Of a DNA stretch of 64,000 bases, positions 21,173 to 29,076 are shown one piece after another. How positions within the stretch are numbered: position 1 is the stretch's first letter; each line of letters begins with the position of its first letter. Both the position numbers and the translations under genes were made by a program. The stretch covers positions 523,562-587,561 of the forward strand of contig JAHQXD010000001.1 of NCBI GenBank assembly GCA_019449655.1, given 5' to 3'. This DNA is from Ferrigenium straubiae (lineage in GTDB: Bacteria > Pseudomonadota > Gammaproteobacteria > Burkholderiales > Gallionellaceae). The notes under the pieces were generated by a model. The model searched no databases and was not told the DNA's origin. It saw nothing but the letters and a program-made list of their open reading frames with translations.

Positions 21173-21814
21173 CCGAGCAGGCATAGCTGGTTCCATTACC
21201 CTCAGCACCAAACCGCAACAGGGCGAGTCAACTTTAGCGCCGCTGCCATAGCTGCCAAATTAGCAAATACCCATAATTTCTCCCGGAAAAAACTGTAGCT
21301 TTCAGTATGAGGGGATTCGCAGAATGCGAATCACTACGTATTTCCATCTGGCAACCATACATAGTTTCCGGCACCGCAAATACCGCATGCTGCCCATGGG
21401 AAGCCGCCGCTCATGCAGATCACCCCGGCGCGAGCGATAGCGTCGCAACCTCTGCGTGAGAAACAATCTCATGCCTGTGTTCTCCCATTGTAAACAGCGC
21501 ATTGCTTCAGGTATGCACCTACCCCGCAAAGCAGGGGTATACCTTATTGTTTTGGACTGGCTTGAGTCTATATTGACAAGTACGGCTTGCGCATTGGCGT
21601 TTTCTTTCTGAACTCAAGGAGGAACGAAACCATAGTGCGATCCGGGGTAGCAGCGTTTTCCCGCATAAAAGGGATTGTCCATTCGGGATAGGCTCAATAT
21701 TGTTTTGATTGCGAGCTTCACTTCAAGCTTTCTCACGCGCAATCCCGGATTCAAGTATCCATGAGTATCCATGCGGGATATTTCAAATTTTTCAGGAAGA
21801 AAGGAAACGACAAC
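21173..21814. other. Intergenic region with csp leader
   Basis: This 642-bp stretch has no convincing gene. It holds a small perfect inverted repeat GATTCGCA-GAA-TGCGAATC at 21314-21332. A promoter-like element lies at 21532-21574. If that is used, the csp mRNA has a leader of about 235 nt, in keeping with the long 5' UTRs of cold-shock genes. AAGGAGG at about 21618 precedes GTG 21634 and an 18-codon frame. This could be a leader peptide but is not strong enough to call. Confidence 0.6.
21532..21574 (+). promoter_or_regulatory. Palindrome-linked promoter upstream of csp (element B)
   Basis: CAGGGGTATACCTTATTGT at 21532-21550 is followed, 15 bp after TTGT, by GTCTATATTG with -10 TATATT at 21569-21574. 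The same right half, same spacing and same GTCTATATTG occur at 42801-42845. The palindrome here is one base shorter than at the other sites, so this is the weakest member of the family. Confidence 0.5.
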
Positions 21815-22021
21815 ATGGCAACCGGTACAGTCAAATGGTTTAACGATGCGAAGGGTTTTGGCTTTGTCACTCCCGATGATGGCGGCACGGATTTGTTCGC
21901 GCACTATTCCGCAATCAACATGAGCGGTTTCAAGTCGCTCCAGGAAGGTCAAAAAGTCATCTATGACGTGGTGCAAGGACCCAAGGGCAAGCAGGCATCC
22001 AATATTGTCAACACCCTCTGA
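21815..22021 (+). CDS. Cold-shock domain protein (CspA family)
   Basis: A 68-residue single OB-fold RNA/DNA-binding protein: [34 protein letters not shown] contains RNP1 (KGFGFV) and the RNP2-like LFAHYS. Such proteins melt RNA secondary structure. AAGGAAA precedes the ATG at 21815; the longer open frame upstream is leader. It is first in a small stress cluster with Hsp20 and a DUF3460-like protein. Confidence 0.93.
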   Translation: MATGTVKWFNDAKGFGFVTPDDGGTDLFAHYSAINMSGFKSLQEGQKVIYDVVQGPKGKQASNIVNTL

Positions 22022-22039
22022 ATGGCTCTCGAGCCGGGA

Positions 22040-22063
22040 AACCCGGCATGAAAGTGCCGGGTT
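22040..22063 (+). other. Stable hairpin between csp and hsp20
   Basis: A perfect 9-bp stem AACCCGGCA / TGCCGGGTT with loop TGAAAG, 18 bp after the csp stop. No T-run follows, so it is not a classical terminator. It may stabilise the csp transcript or partly block read-through into hsp20. Confidence 0.5.
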
Positions 22064-22110
22064 CAAGATAGCCAATTTCATGCTTCGCCACTCTACAAGG
22101 AGAAATAGCC

Positions 22111-22557
22111 ATGGCAAACATCATTCAGCACAACCCGCTTTTCAGCAGGCTTACCCGTTTCGACCCATTCCGCGATGAAGACTGGCTAAAGGGCTTTGGA
22201 ATACGCCCATTTAACGGCGAGCTGGAAGCTACTCCCCAGATCAGGATCGATCTGACTGAAAACGACCGCGAATATTCGGTCAAGGCAGAAATTCCCGGCG
22301 TCAGGAAGGAAGATATCAATGTGGAAGTGGAAGGCAACCGGGTTTCCATCAGCGCCGAAACCCGGGAGGAAAAAAAGGAAATAAAGGACGAAAGGGTCAT
22401 TTGCTGCGAGCGTTCCCATGGGGCGAGCTACCGGAGCTTCAGCCTGGCCAGCGAAGTGGATGAGACCAAGGCCGAGGCCAGCTACGAAAATGGCGTGCTG
22501 GCGCTGAAGTTGCCGAAAAAATCCGGCAGCACCGCCAAACATCTTCAGGTCAAGTAA
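22111..22557 (+). CDS. Small heat-shock protein Hsp20 (alpha-crystallin family)
   Basis: A 148-residue holdase chaperone. A short N-terminal arm is followed by the alpha-crystallin domain (IRIDLTENDREYSVKAEIPGVRKEDINVEVEGNRVSISAE ... ASYENGVLALKLPKK), with the A-x-x-x-n-G-V-L signature intact. AAGGAG lies eight bases before the ATG. It sits 89 bp after csp and 103 bp before the DUF3460-like gene on the same strand, suggesting co-regulation under stress. Confidence 0.94.
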   Translation: MANIIQHNPLFSRLTRFDPFRDEDWLKGFGIRPFNGELEATPQIRIDLTENDREYSVKAEIPGVRKEDINVEVEGNRVSISAETREEKKEIKDERVICCERSHGASYRSFSLASEVDETKAEASYENGVLALKLPKKSGSTAKHLQVK

Positions 22558-22660
22558 GCCTCGGCGCAAGCAGGGCTCCGGGCTTCTTTCCTTGCCACCG
22601 CATCAACCGGCTGAGCAGCGAGGGGAACGTGATTCATTGCCCGAGAGAAGGAGGCAAAAA

Positions 22661-22894
22661 ATGGATAAGCACTACGTTTCCGAATTCACGAATTTTATGG
22701 ACCACTTTCTGGAAGAGCATCCGGAAGTGGTCGAAGAGCAAATGCGCAATTTCAACTTTTTCTACAACCCGGAAATAGATCGGGATGAGTTGGAAAACGC
22801 CAACGAAGGCATCGTCCCGGACGATCACTACGGGTTTGCCAGCCTGTTCGAAGCGCCCGGTCGAAAAACAGGCAGACAGCGCACGACACACTGA
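22661..22894 (+). CDS. DUF3460-like small protein
   Basis: A 77-residue acidic protein, MDKHYVSEFTNFMDHFLEEHPEVVEEQMRN, with GAAGGAGG just upstream of the ATG. The Y-x-S-E-x-T-x-F-x-x-x-F-L-x-x-H-P-x-V-x-x-x-Q pattern resembles DUF3460, a betaproteobacterial family of unknown function. No membrane segment or enzyme motif is visible. It is third in the csp-hsp20 cluster, directly before the hydrogenase island. The family assignment is tentative. Confidence 0.65.
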   Translation: MDKHYVSEFTNFMDHFLEEHPEVVEEQMRNFNFFYNPEIDRDELENANEGIVPDDHYGFASLFEAPGRKTGRQRTTH

Positions 22895-22917
22895 TCCTGG
22901 TTCCGTATGGAGCGGGT

Positions 22918-22950
22918 GCTGCCCGGTTAAGCCTCATATTTCCGGGCAGC
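22918..22950. other. Hairpin upstream of the hydrogenase operon
   Basis: A perfect 9-bp inverted repeat GCTGCCCGG / CCGGGCAGC with a 15-bp spacer. It is followed by AAAAATAAA rather than T residues. The same GCTGCCCGG half appears in the hypA-hupE gap (about 31556). Its function is unknown; it could be an operator or transcript boundary. Confidence 0.4.
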
Positions 22951-22963
22951 AAAAATAAAGGGA

Positions 22964-22979
22964 TGGCTGTATTGATGCT
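22964..22979 (+). promoter_or_regulatory. Candidate sigma-54 promoter for hup operon
   Basis: TGGC-N8-TGC at 22964-22978 gives the invariant GG-N10-GC spacing of sigma-54 promoters, about 70 bp before hupH. Hydrogenase structural operons of several proteobacteria are sigma-54 dependent. Outside the core, the match to the consensus is poor. No NtrC-type activator gene is in the window. Confidence 0.35.
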
Positions 22980-23020
22980 GCGCTTGATCATACCTAGCAT
23001 TCGAATACCCAGACATTCCA

Positions 23021-23057
23021 CGACTTGATGGTTACGTTAGGAGACTAGCATGGCAAT
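23021..23057 (+). repeat. Twin leader sequence, copy before hupH
   Basis: From CGACTTGATGGTTACGTTAG through the shared GGAGACTAGC ribosome-binding region and ATG to GCAATC, this leader matches the one before hupE (31624-31660) at about 33 of 37 positions. It contains the AGGAGA ribosome-binding site. The two genes are otherwise unrelated. Confidence 0.75.
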
Positions 23058-23577
23058 CGAAAGCGTTGCGTCAGGCCTGATTCACGGTGGTTTGCAGACC
23101 CCGCCCCACAGCGCGCACAAAGCGCACCACCCGCACCGCCCCATTTTCTGGATGCGCCCCGCCAAACCTGCGCTAACTGTCGAAGCGGCGCCGGGCACAT
23201 CGGCACAGGCGATCGCCTCAGAGATCGAGGTATGCGCCGCACGCTTTGCCGCAGACGGGGAGGACAACTCCATCGACCTGCGCTTCCTGAAGGCCATGCC
23301 CCAGGAGCGCGAAGCGCTCGCCACCCTGCTCGGCCAGGGAGAAGTCTCGGCCGTCGTGAGTGCGCTGGGGCGCACCGAGATACGGGAAACCGCCATTCCC
23401 TGCGTCTGGTGGGTGCGCCACCACAATGAGGAAGGCGAAATAGTCGGCGAACTGATTGAGATTACTGCCGTACCGGAAATTATCACAGGCGACCGGATGG
23501 CGGTCGCCCGGGGACTCGAAGCCTTCCGCTCCGCCCGCAGGGTGCCCACCGCCCCTCCCTCCCACAATGCGAGGTAA
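23050..23577 (+). CDS. hupH: Hydrogenase maturation protein, HupH/HyaF family
   Basis: A 175-residue protein whose C-terminal two-thirds match the HupH/HyaF fold: NSIDLRFLKAMPQEREALATLLGQGEVSAVVSALGRTEIRETAIPCVWWVRHHNEE. The GEGEVSA-like segment and the IRET-x-x-P-x-x-W-W-V motif are characteristic. Members assist small- or large-subunit maturation in aerobic hydrogenases. It is shorter than the usual 270-285 residue two-domain forms and has one such domain. AGGAGA precedes the ATG. It is first in the operon, five bases before hupS. Confidence 0.8.
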   Translation: MAIESVASGLIHGGLQTPPHSAHKAHHPHRPIFWMRPAKPALTVEAAPGTSAQAIASEIEVCAARFAADGEDNSIDLRFLKAMPQEREALATLLGQGEVSAVVSALGRTEIRETAIPCVWWVRHHNEEGEIVGELIEITAVPEIITGDRMAVARGLEAFRSARRVPTAPPSHNAR

Positions 23578-23582
23578 CCACC

Positions 23583-24620
23583 ATGAACAAACAAATTACA
23601 GTCTCCGATTCGCTGTATGACCAGGGAATATCGCGCCGCAGCTTCCTAAAGTTCTGCGCCATCACCGCATCCACGCTGGCCATTACGGGAGCCGGGGTCA
23701 AGGCGTTCACCCAGGTGCTTGCCGTTGCCCGGCGCCCTTCCGTGATCTGGCTGTCGTTCCAGGCCTGCACGGGCTGCTCCGAGTCGCTGATGCGCTCGGG
23801 CAACCCGTTAACCGACCGGCTGACGGTCGAGAACCTCATCCTCAATTTCGTCTCGCTCGACTTCCACGGCACCTTGCAAGTGGCGGCAGGCGCCCAGGCC
23901 GAGGCGGCACGCCGGGCAGCGATGGAAGAGAATTTCGGCCAGTACGTCCTGATTGCGGACGGCGGAATTCCAACCGGGGATGGCGAATGGTTTTCGGCGG
24001 AAAACGGGCAGTCCGCATTGGGCCTGCTGCGCGAGACCATCGAAGGCGCGGCGCTGGTGATCAACGTGGGAACCTGCGCCAGCTTCGGCGGCCTTCCCGC
24101 CGCTGCACCCAATCCGACCAAGGCGATGGGCGTGGGCGACCTGATGGCTGCCGGGCTGGTGCCGTCGCGGGCGCTGTTGAACATCTCCGGCTGCCCGCCG
24201 GTGCCGGAGGTCATCACCGGAAGCATCGCCTACTTCCTGGTGAATGGCGCACTGCCGCCGCAGGACAGCCTGCGGCGTCCGATACTCTATTTCGGCAAGA
24301 CGGTGCACGATTGCTGCCCGCGCCTGCCGCATTTCGAGGCAGGACGCTTCGCCGCATCGTTCGACGACGACGGGGCGAGGCAGGGCCACTGCCTGCTGCT
24401 GCTAGGCTGCAAGGGGCCGGACACCTTCAATGCCTGCACCACCAATAAATGGAATCAGGGCACCAGCTCTCCGACCCAGGCGGGACATGGCTGCATCGGC
24501 TGTGCCGAGCCCAATTTCTGGGATCACCCCGGCGGCGTGTACGGAATTGTCGGCGAGTTCGAACTGGGGGATGGCACTGCCTGCGTCACGCCAGCCCATC
24601 CGCAACTACCGGTGGTCTAG
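23583..24620 (+). CDS. hupS: [NiFe] uptake hydrogenase small subunit
   Basis: A 345-residue Fe-S electron-transfer subunit exported by Tat (SRRSFLKF, twin Arg 18-19). Proximal 4Fe-4S ligands sit in ACTGCSES, GTCASFGG and SGCPP. Distal cluster ligands are VHDCCPR (His, Cys), GHCLLLLGC. Medial cluster ligands are NACTT and GHGCIGC. The two extra Cys that make the oxygen-tolerant six-Cys proximal cluster are Gly here (CTGC, not CTCC; SFGG, not SWGC). The protein ends about 30 residues after the last Cys with no hydrophobic C-terminal anchor. This suggests a soluble or differently docked periplasmic enzyme. hupL follows 47 bp downstream. Confidence 0.95.
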   Translation: MNKQITVSDSLYDQGISRRSFLKFCAITASTLAITGAGVKAFTQVLAVARRPSVIWLSFQACTGCSESLMRSGNPLTDRLTVENLILNFVSLDFHGTLQVAAGAQAEAARRAAMEENFGQYVLIADGGIPTGDGEWFSAENGQSALGLLRETIEGAALVINVGTCASFGGLPAAAPNPTKAMGVGDLMAAGLVPSRALLNISGCPPVPEVITGSIAYFLVNGALPPQDSLRRPILYFGKTVHDCCPRLPHFEAGRFAASFDDDGARQGHCLLLLGCKGPDTFNACTTNKWNQGTSSPTQAGHGCIGCAEPNFWDHPGGVYGIVGEFELGDGTACVTPAHPQLPVV

Positions 24621-24667
24621 GTCAATCGCCGCCATACCGAATCCAACCAGATTAAGGAGCCCAGGCT

Positions 24668-26425
24668 ATGAGCACCGTTGTCATTGATCCCATCACGCGC
24701 ATCGAGGGACACCTGCGCATCGAGGCCGAGACCAACAGTTCCGGCATGATCACAAAAGCATCCGCCAGCGGCACGATGGTGCGCGGCATCGAAATCATCC
24801 TGAAGGGACGCGATCCGCGCGACGCTTGGGCCTTCACCCAGCGCATCTGCGGTGTATGCACCGTGGTGCATGCACTGACCTCGGTGCGCGCCGTGGAGAA
24901 TGCGCTCGGCTACGCCATCCCGACCAATGCGCGCCACATCCGCAACCTGATGATGGGTACGCAACTGGTCCAGGACCATGTCACGCATTTCTACCAACTC
25001 GCCTCGATGGACTGGGTGAATGTGGTATCAGCAAGCCAGGCCGATGCGACCGCGACTTCCAACCTGCAGAAATGCACTTCGGGTTGGCACAAAAATTCGC
25101 CTGCCTATTTCGAGGCGGTGCGCCAGAAGCTCGCGGGCTTCATCGCCGGCGGGCAGCTCGGCCTGTTCGGCAATGCCTACTTCGATCATCCGGCGTACAA
25201 GCTGCCGCCCGAGATGAATCTTATGCTGTTCGCGCACTGGCTGGAGGCGCTGGAATGGCAGCGCAAGGTGCTGCGCGTGCACGCTGTATTCGGCGGGCGC
25301 AACCCGCATCCGAATTTCGCCATCGGCGGGGTACCGTGCACCTTCAACATGTCCCCCAATGCCGCAGGCGTACTGGTACCCACCCCAGGCACGACGGGCG
25401 TAGACCAGACCGGGCTCGACCTGGTGCAGGGCTGCATCACCGAGATACGCGAATTCGTCGCCAAGGTGTATCGCCCGGATGCGCTCGCGCTGGGCGCACA
25501 CTACAAGGACTGGTTCGGGCGAGGCGAAAGTCTGGGCAACTTTCTCACCTTCGGCGAATACCCCCAGGACGATAGCGCGAATATTTCCTCCAGCCTGTTC
25601 GTGCCGCGCGGCGCGATCATCGGGCGCGACCTGTCCAACGTGCAGCCGGTCGATCTCCGTAATCCGGACGAGGTGCAGGAATTCGTCACGCATAGCTGGT
25701 ATGACTATTCACTGGGCAAAAACACCGGCCTGCATCCGTTCCAGGGCGAGACCACGCTGAACTACACCGGGCCGCAGGCTAACTACCAGAACCTTGATGT
25801 GAACCAGTCCTATTCCTGGGTAAAAGCGCCGCGCTGGAAGGGCAATGCCATGGAGGTGGGGCCGCTTGCCCGCGTGCTGATGATGTATGCCACGGGTAAC
25901 CGCACCGCCCGCGACCACGTAGACCGGGCGTTGCGCGACCTCAAGCTGCCGTTTTCGGCGATGTACTCGACCATGGGGCGCATGCTCGCGCAGTCGATCG
26001 ACGCGCATCTCGTCGCCGACGAATTGCAGGTGTGGTTCAACCAGCTCACGGCGAATGTCGCCGGCGGCGATTTCCGCACCCACAATGCTGCAAAATTCGA
26101 CCCCGCCACTTGGCCCGCCACGACACAGGGCATAGGCTTCACCGAGGCACCGCGCGGCGCGCTGGGGCACTGGCTGGCCATCGACAGCGGCACTATCGCC
26201 AATTACCAGTGCGTCGTGCCGACCACCTGGAATGCTGCGCCGCGCGATGCCGCGGGGAACGGCGGCCCTTACGAGAAGGCGCTGGTGGGGCATGTGCTCG
26301 CCGTGCCGGACAAGCCGCTGGAAGTGCTGCGCACGATACACAGTTTCAATCCCTGCATGGCCTGCGCGGTACATCTCTTCGACCCGCAGCCGAACGAAAC
26401 CCTCAACGTCACGGTAAGCGCCTGA
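24668..26425 (+). CDS. hupL: [NiFe] uptake hydrogenase large subunit
   Basis: A 585-residue catalytic subunit. N-terminal Ni ligands are in RICGVCTVVHA. The C-terminal pair is in SFNPCMACAVH, followed by a 16-residue extension (LFDPQPNETLNVTVSA) that the HupD protease should remove after His. Other active-site residues are present: Glu in DPITRIEGHLRIE, Asp in TQLVQDHVTHFYQL, Arg in EAPRGALGHW. The residue two before the third Cys is Asn (codon AAT at 26350-26352). The family consensus is Asp at this position (D-P-C-x-x-C). That Asp is a canopy residue studied in E. coli Hyd-1. It is exported with HupS as a complex. Confidence 0.96.
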   Translation: MSTVVIDPITRIEGHLRIEAETNSSGMITKASASGTMVRGIEIILKGRDPRDAWAFTQRICGVCTVVHALTSVRAVENALGYAIPTNARHIRNLMMGTQLVQDHVTHFYQLASMDWVNVVSASQADATATSNLQKCTSGWHKNSPAYFEAVRQKLAGFIAGGQLGLFGNAYFDHPAYKLPPEMNLMLFAHWLEALEWQRKVLRVHAVFGGRNPHPNFAIGGVPCTFNMSPNAAGVLVPTPGTTGVDQTGLDLVQGCITEIREFVAKVYRPDALALGAHYKDWFGRGESLGNFLTFGEYPQDDSANISSSLFVPRGAIIGRDLSNVQPVDLRNPDEVQEFVTHSWYDYSLGKNTGLHPFQGETTLNYTGPQANYQNLDVNQSYSWVKAPRWKGNAMEVGPLARVLMMYATGNRTARDHVDRALRDLKLPFSAMYSTMGRMLAQSIDAHLVADELQVWFNQLTANVAGGDFRTHNAAKFDPATWPATTQGIGFTEAPRGALGHWLAIDSGTIANYQCVVPTTWNAAPRDAAGNGGPYEKALVGHVLAVPDKPLEVLRTIHSFNPCMACAVHLFDPQPNETLNVTVSA

Positions 26426-26456
26426 GCCGCCCCCGGACATACACAAGGAATCCGCC

Positions 26457-29042
26457 ATGAACACATTGCTTCTTAAATTCGGCCGGGCCCTATTGTTTGC
26501 CGCTCTCTCCGTCTCGGCGGGCAGCGCGCTCGCCACGGCGACCTTCGGCACCCGCGCCGACAACTACTGCGCCGCGCGGCCGACGCAGGCGACTGCGCCG
26601 CAGCAGAGCCGCCCTTACCGGGCCGCCAGCTTTTCCTGCTTCCTCTGCCACACCGGCAGCCCCTCGGCGAACAACCTGAACGCCTTCGGCAATGCGAGCC
26701 TGTCGTGTACCTCGACCACCTGCGGAGCGGCGATGAACCCGTTCTGCGTGGCGACCCCACCGAGCAACGCCAGCATCACTGCCCCTGCGGCCGGCACAAC
26801 CGTCGCGCAGGGGCAGTCGCTGACCTACACCGCGGGCAATGCGACCAATCCGGACGGGTTCCCGCTGAGCTTCACCTGGCTATTCACCGGCGGCATGCCG
26901 AATGCCACAGGGCAAAGCGTCTCCGTGCCGATGACCGTTGCCGGAGCTATCACCTCGACCCTGCAGGTGCGTAATTCCGTCGGCATGCTGGCCACCGGCA
27001 CCCCCCCAACCCGTTCGGTGACCGTCACCGGAGCGGCGAACCAGCCACCGGTCGCCACCATCAACGCGCCGGCCGCCAACGTGACCGTCGCGCAGGGCGG
27101 AACGGTGAACTTCCAGGGTTCGGGCACCGATCCCGACAACAACCTGCCGCTGACCTACAACTGGAACTTCGGCGGTGGCGCACCCAACTCGACGGCGCAG
27201 AATCCGGGTGCGGTGACGTTCAATACCGCGGGCACCTTCACGGTCAGCTTCACGGTCACCGACAGCCTCGGCCTGTCCTCGACGGCGATCACACGCACCG
27301 TCACCGTCACGTCGCCGGCGAACCAGCCGCCGGTCGCCACCATCACTGCACCTGCTGCCAATGCGACCGTCGCGCAGGGCGGAACGGTCACGTTCCAGGG
27401 CTCGGGCACCGATCCCAACAACAACCTGCCGCTCACCTACAACTGGAACTTCGGCGGCGGCGCACCCAACTCCACTGCACAGAACCCCGGTGCGGTGACG
27501 TTCAACACCGCAGGCACCTTCACGGTCAGCTTCACCGTCACCGACAGCCTGGGATTGTCATCGGCAGCGGTTACCCGCACGGTCACCGTCACACCGCCGG
27601 CGAACCAGCCGCCGGTCGCCACCATCAACGCGCCGGCCGCCAACGTGACCGTCGCGCAGGGCGGCACGGTCAACTTCCAGGGTTCGGGCACCGACCCCAA
27701 CAACAACCTGCCGCTCACCTACAACTGGAACTTCGGCGGCGGTGCACCCAACTCGACGCAGCAGAATCCCGGTGCGGTGATGTTCAACACCGCAGGTGCC
27801 TTCACGGTGACGTTCACGGTGACCGACAGCCTCGGCCTGGCTTCGACGCCGGTCACGCGCGTCGTGACGGTGACGGGCGCGGGGCAACAGCCGGTTGCCA
27901 TCATCGAAGAACCCAAACAGGACCGTGCCATCGTCCAGGGAAGGCCGGTCGAATTCCATGGAAGGGCGCAGGGTGGCGACGACGGCCTGAGCTTTAACTG
28001 GAGCATCCCGGGCGGCACACCGGCCAGTTCGACCCGCAATGAGGTCAAGGTAATCTTCAACGCCGCAGGCACCTTCACGGCCAGCCTCACCGTGACCAAC
28101 AGGCAAGGCGTCGCATCCGCTCCGGCCATGCGGGCGATCACCGTCACGCCATCGCCTAATGCGCCCGTGGCCATCATCAACGCACCAGCCGCCAACGTGA
28201 CCATCACACAAGGCGGAACGGTGAACTTCCAGGGCTCCGGCACCGATCCAGACAACAGGCTGCCGCTGACCTACAACTGGAACTTCGGCGGTGGCGCTCC
28301 CAACTCCACGCAGCAAAATCCTGGCATGGTGATGTTCAATACCGTGGGGACATTCACCGTGACCTTCACCGTTACCGACAACAGGGGACTGGTTTCCGCC
28401 TCGGTTACGCGCGTGGTTACGGTAACCCCGGTGAATCAGGCGCCCACCGCGACCATCAACGCGCCGGCGGACAACGTGACCATCGCACAGGGCGGAACGG
28501 TTAACTTCCAGGGCTCGGGCGTCGATCCGGACAACAACCTGCCGCTGACCTTCAATTGGGACTTCGGCGGTGGCGCGCCCAACTCCACGCAGCAGAATCC
28601 GGGTGCTGTGACGTTCAACACTGCGGGTGCCTTCACGGTGACTTTCACCGTCACCGACAGCCTCGGCTTGTCCTCGGCCGCAGTCACACGCACGATCACC
28701 GTGACGGCAACTCCTCAGCCTGCCGTGACCATTGTGGCACCGGCAATGAACGTGTCGGTGCTGCCGGGAGGAACGGTGACGTTCAGGGGGGCTGCCACAG
28801 GCGAGGCAAATGAACGGCTGAGATACCGTTGGAGCTTCCAGGGCGGTTCGCCGGACGATTCGACGCGGCAAAATCCGGGCGCAGTCAGGTTCAGGGAGGT
28901 GGGAACGCACACCGTTACCCTGACCGTCACCGGGCGCGGGGGGCGCAGTTTGGGCACTGCCACCAGAGTGGTCACGGTTGCACCGCCTAACCAGCGCCCC
29001 CGCCTTAATGACGATTGTCGCAATGGCGACGACGACGATTGA
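26457..29042 (+). CDS. Secreted PKD-repeat protein with one CxxCH haem site
   Basis: An 861-residue protein with a signal peptide (MNTLLLKFGRALLFAALSVSAGSALA) and a short Cys-containing head with CFLCH at 61-65, a c-type haem motif. Other head cysteines lie at NYCAAR and TSTTCGAAMNPFCVA. About eight PKD/Ig-like repeats of 90-95 residues follow, each with ...VAQGGTVNFQGSGTDPDNNLPLTYNWNF-like cores and ending TVTVT. An acidic tail NDDCRNGDDDD closes it. The repeats are near-identical at DNA level (27040-28720). It occupies the place normally held by the HupC/HyaC cytochrome b. It may be an extracellular electron acceptor or tether for the hydrogenase; this is inference. Confidence 0.85.
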   Translation: MNTLLLKFGRALLFAALSVSAGSALATATFGTRADNYCAARPTQATAPQQSRPYRAASFSCFLCHTGSPSANNLNAFGNASLSCTSTTCGAAMNPFCVATPPSNASITAPAAGTTVAQGQSLTYTAGNATNPDGFPLSFTWLFTGGMPNATGQSVSVPMTVAGAITSTLQVRNSVGMLATGTPPTRSVTVTGAANQPPVATINAPAANVTVAQGGTVNFQGSGTDPDNNLPLTYNWNFGGGAPNSTAQNPGAVTFNTAGTFTVSFTVTDSLGLSSTAITRTVTVTSPANQPPVATITAPAANATVAQGGTVTFQGSGTDPNNNLPLTYNWNFGGGAPNSTAQNPGAVTFNTAGTFTVSFTVTDSLGLSSAAVTRTVTVTPPANQPPVATINAPAANVTVAQGGTVNFQGSGTDPNNNLPLTYNWNFGGGAPNSTQQNPGAVMFNTAGAFTVTFTVTDSLGLASTPVTRVVTVTGAGQQPVAIIEEPKQDRAIVQGRPVEFHGRAQGGDDGLSFNWSIPGGTPASSTRNEVKVIFNAAGTFTASLTVTNRQGVASAPAMRAITVTPSPNAPVAIINAPAANVTITQGGTVNFQGSGTDPDNRLPLTYNWNFGGGAPNSTQQNPGMVMFNTVGTFTVTFTVTDNRGLVSASVTRVVTVTPVNQAPTATINAPADNVTIAQGGTVNFQGSGVDPDNNLPLTFNWDFGGGAPNSTQQNPGAVTFNTAGAFTVTFTVTDSLGLSSAAVTRTITVTATPQPAVTIVAPAMNVSVLPGGTVTFRGAATGEANERLRYRWSFQGGSPDDSTRQNPGAVRFREVGTHTVTLTVTGRGGRSLGTATRVVTVAPPNQRPRLNDDCRNGDDDD

Positions 29043-29076
29043 GGCTGATCGACGCAATCGCGAAGGAGCCCGACGA

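Noticed and set aside
21302-21529. 75-codon minus-strand open frame in the csp upstream region
   Set aside because: Arg/Cys-rich random-looking sequence with no ribosome-binding site; it overlaps a small inverted repeat and the likely regulatory region.
21634-21690. Possible 18-codon leader peptide after AAGGAGG before csp
   Set aside because: The GTG start is about 12 bases from the ribosome-binding site and the peptide has no notable composition; evidence is too thin to call it a gene.
22918-22950. Hairpin after the DUF3460-like gene as a terminator
   Set aside because: The stem is followed by A residues, not T, on the plus strand, and no T-run follows on the minus strand either.
23583-24620. 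Classification as an oxygen-tolerant six-Cys (group 1d type) hydrogenase
   Set aside because: The two supernumerary Cys positions are Gly (CTGC, SFGG), so the small subunit does not support that class.
27040-28720. Regular DNA repeats of about 280 bp resembling an array
   Set aside because: They are in frame and encode PKD domains; units are far too long and lack unique spacers, so this is not CRISPR.
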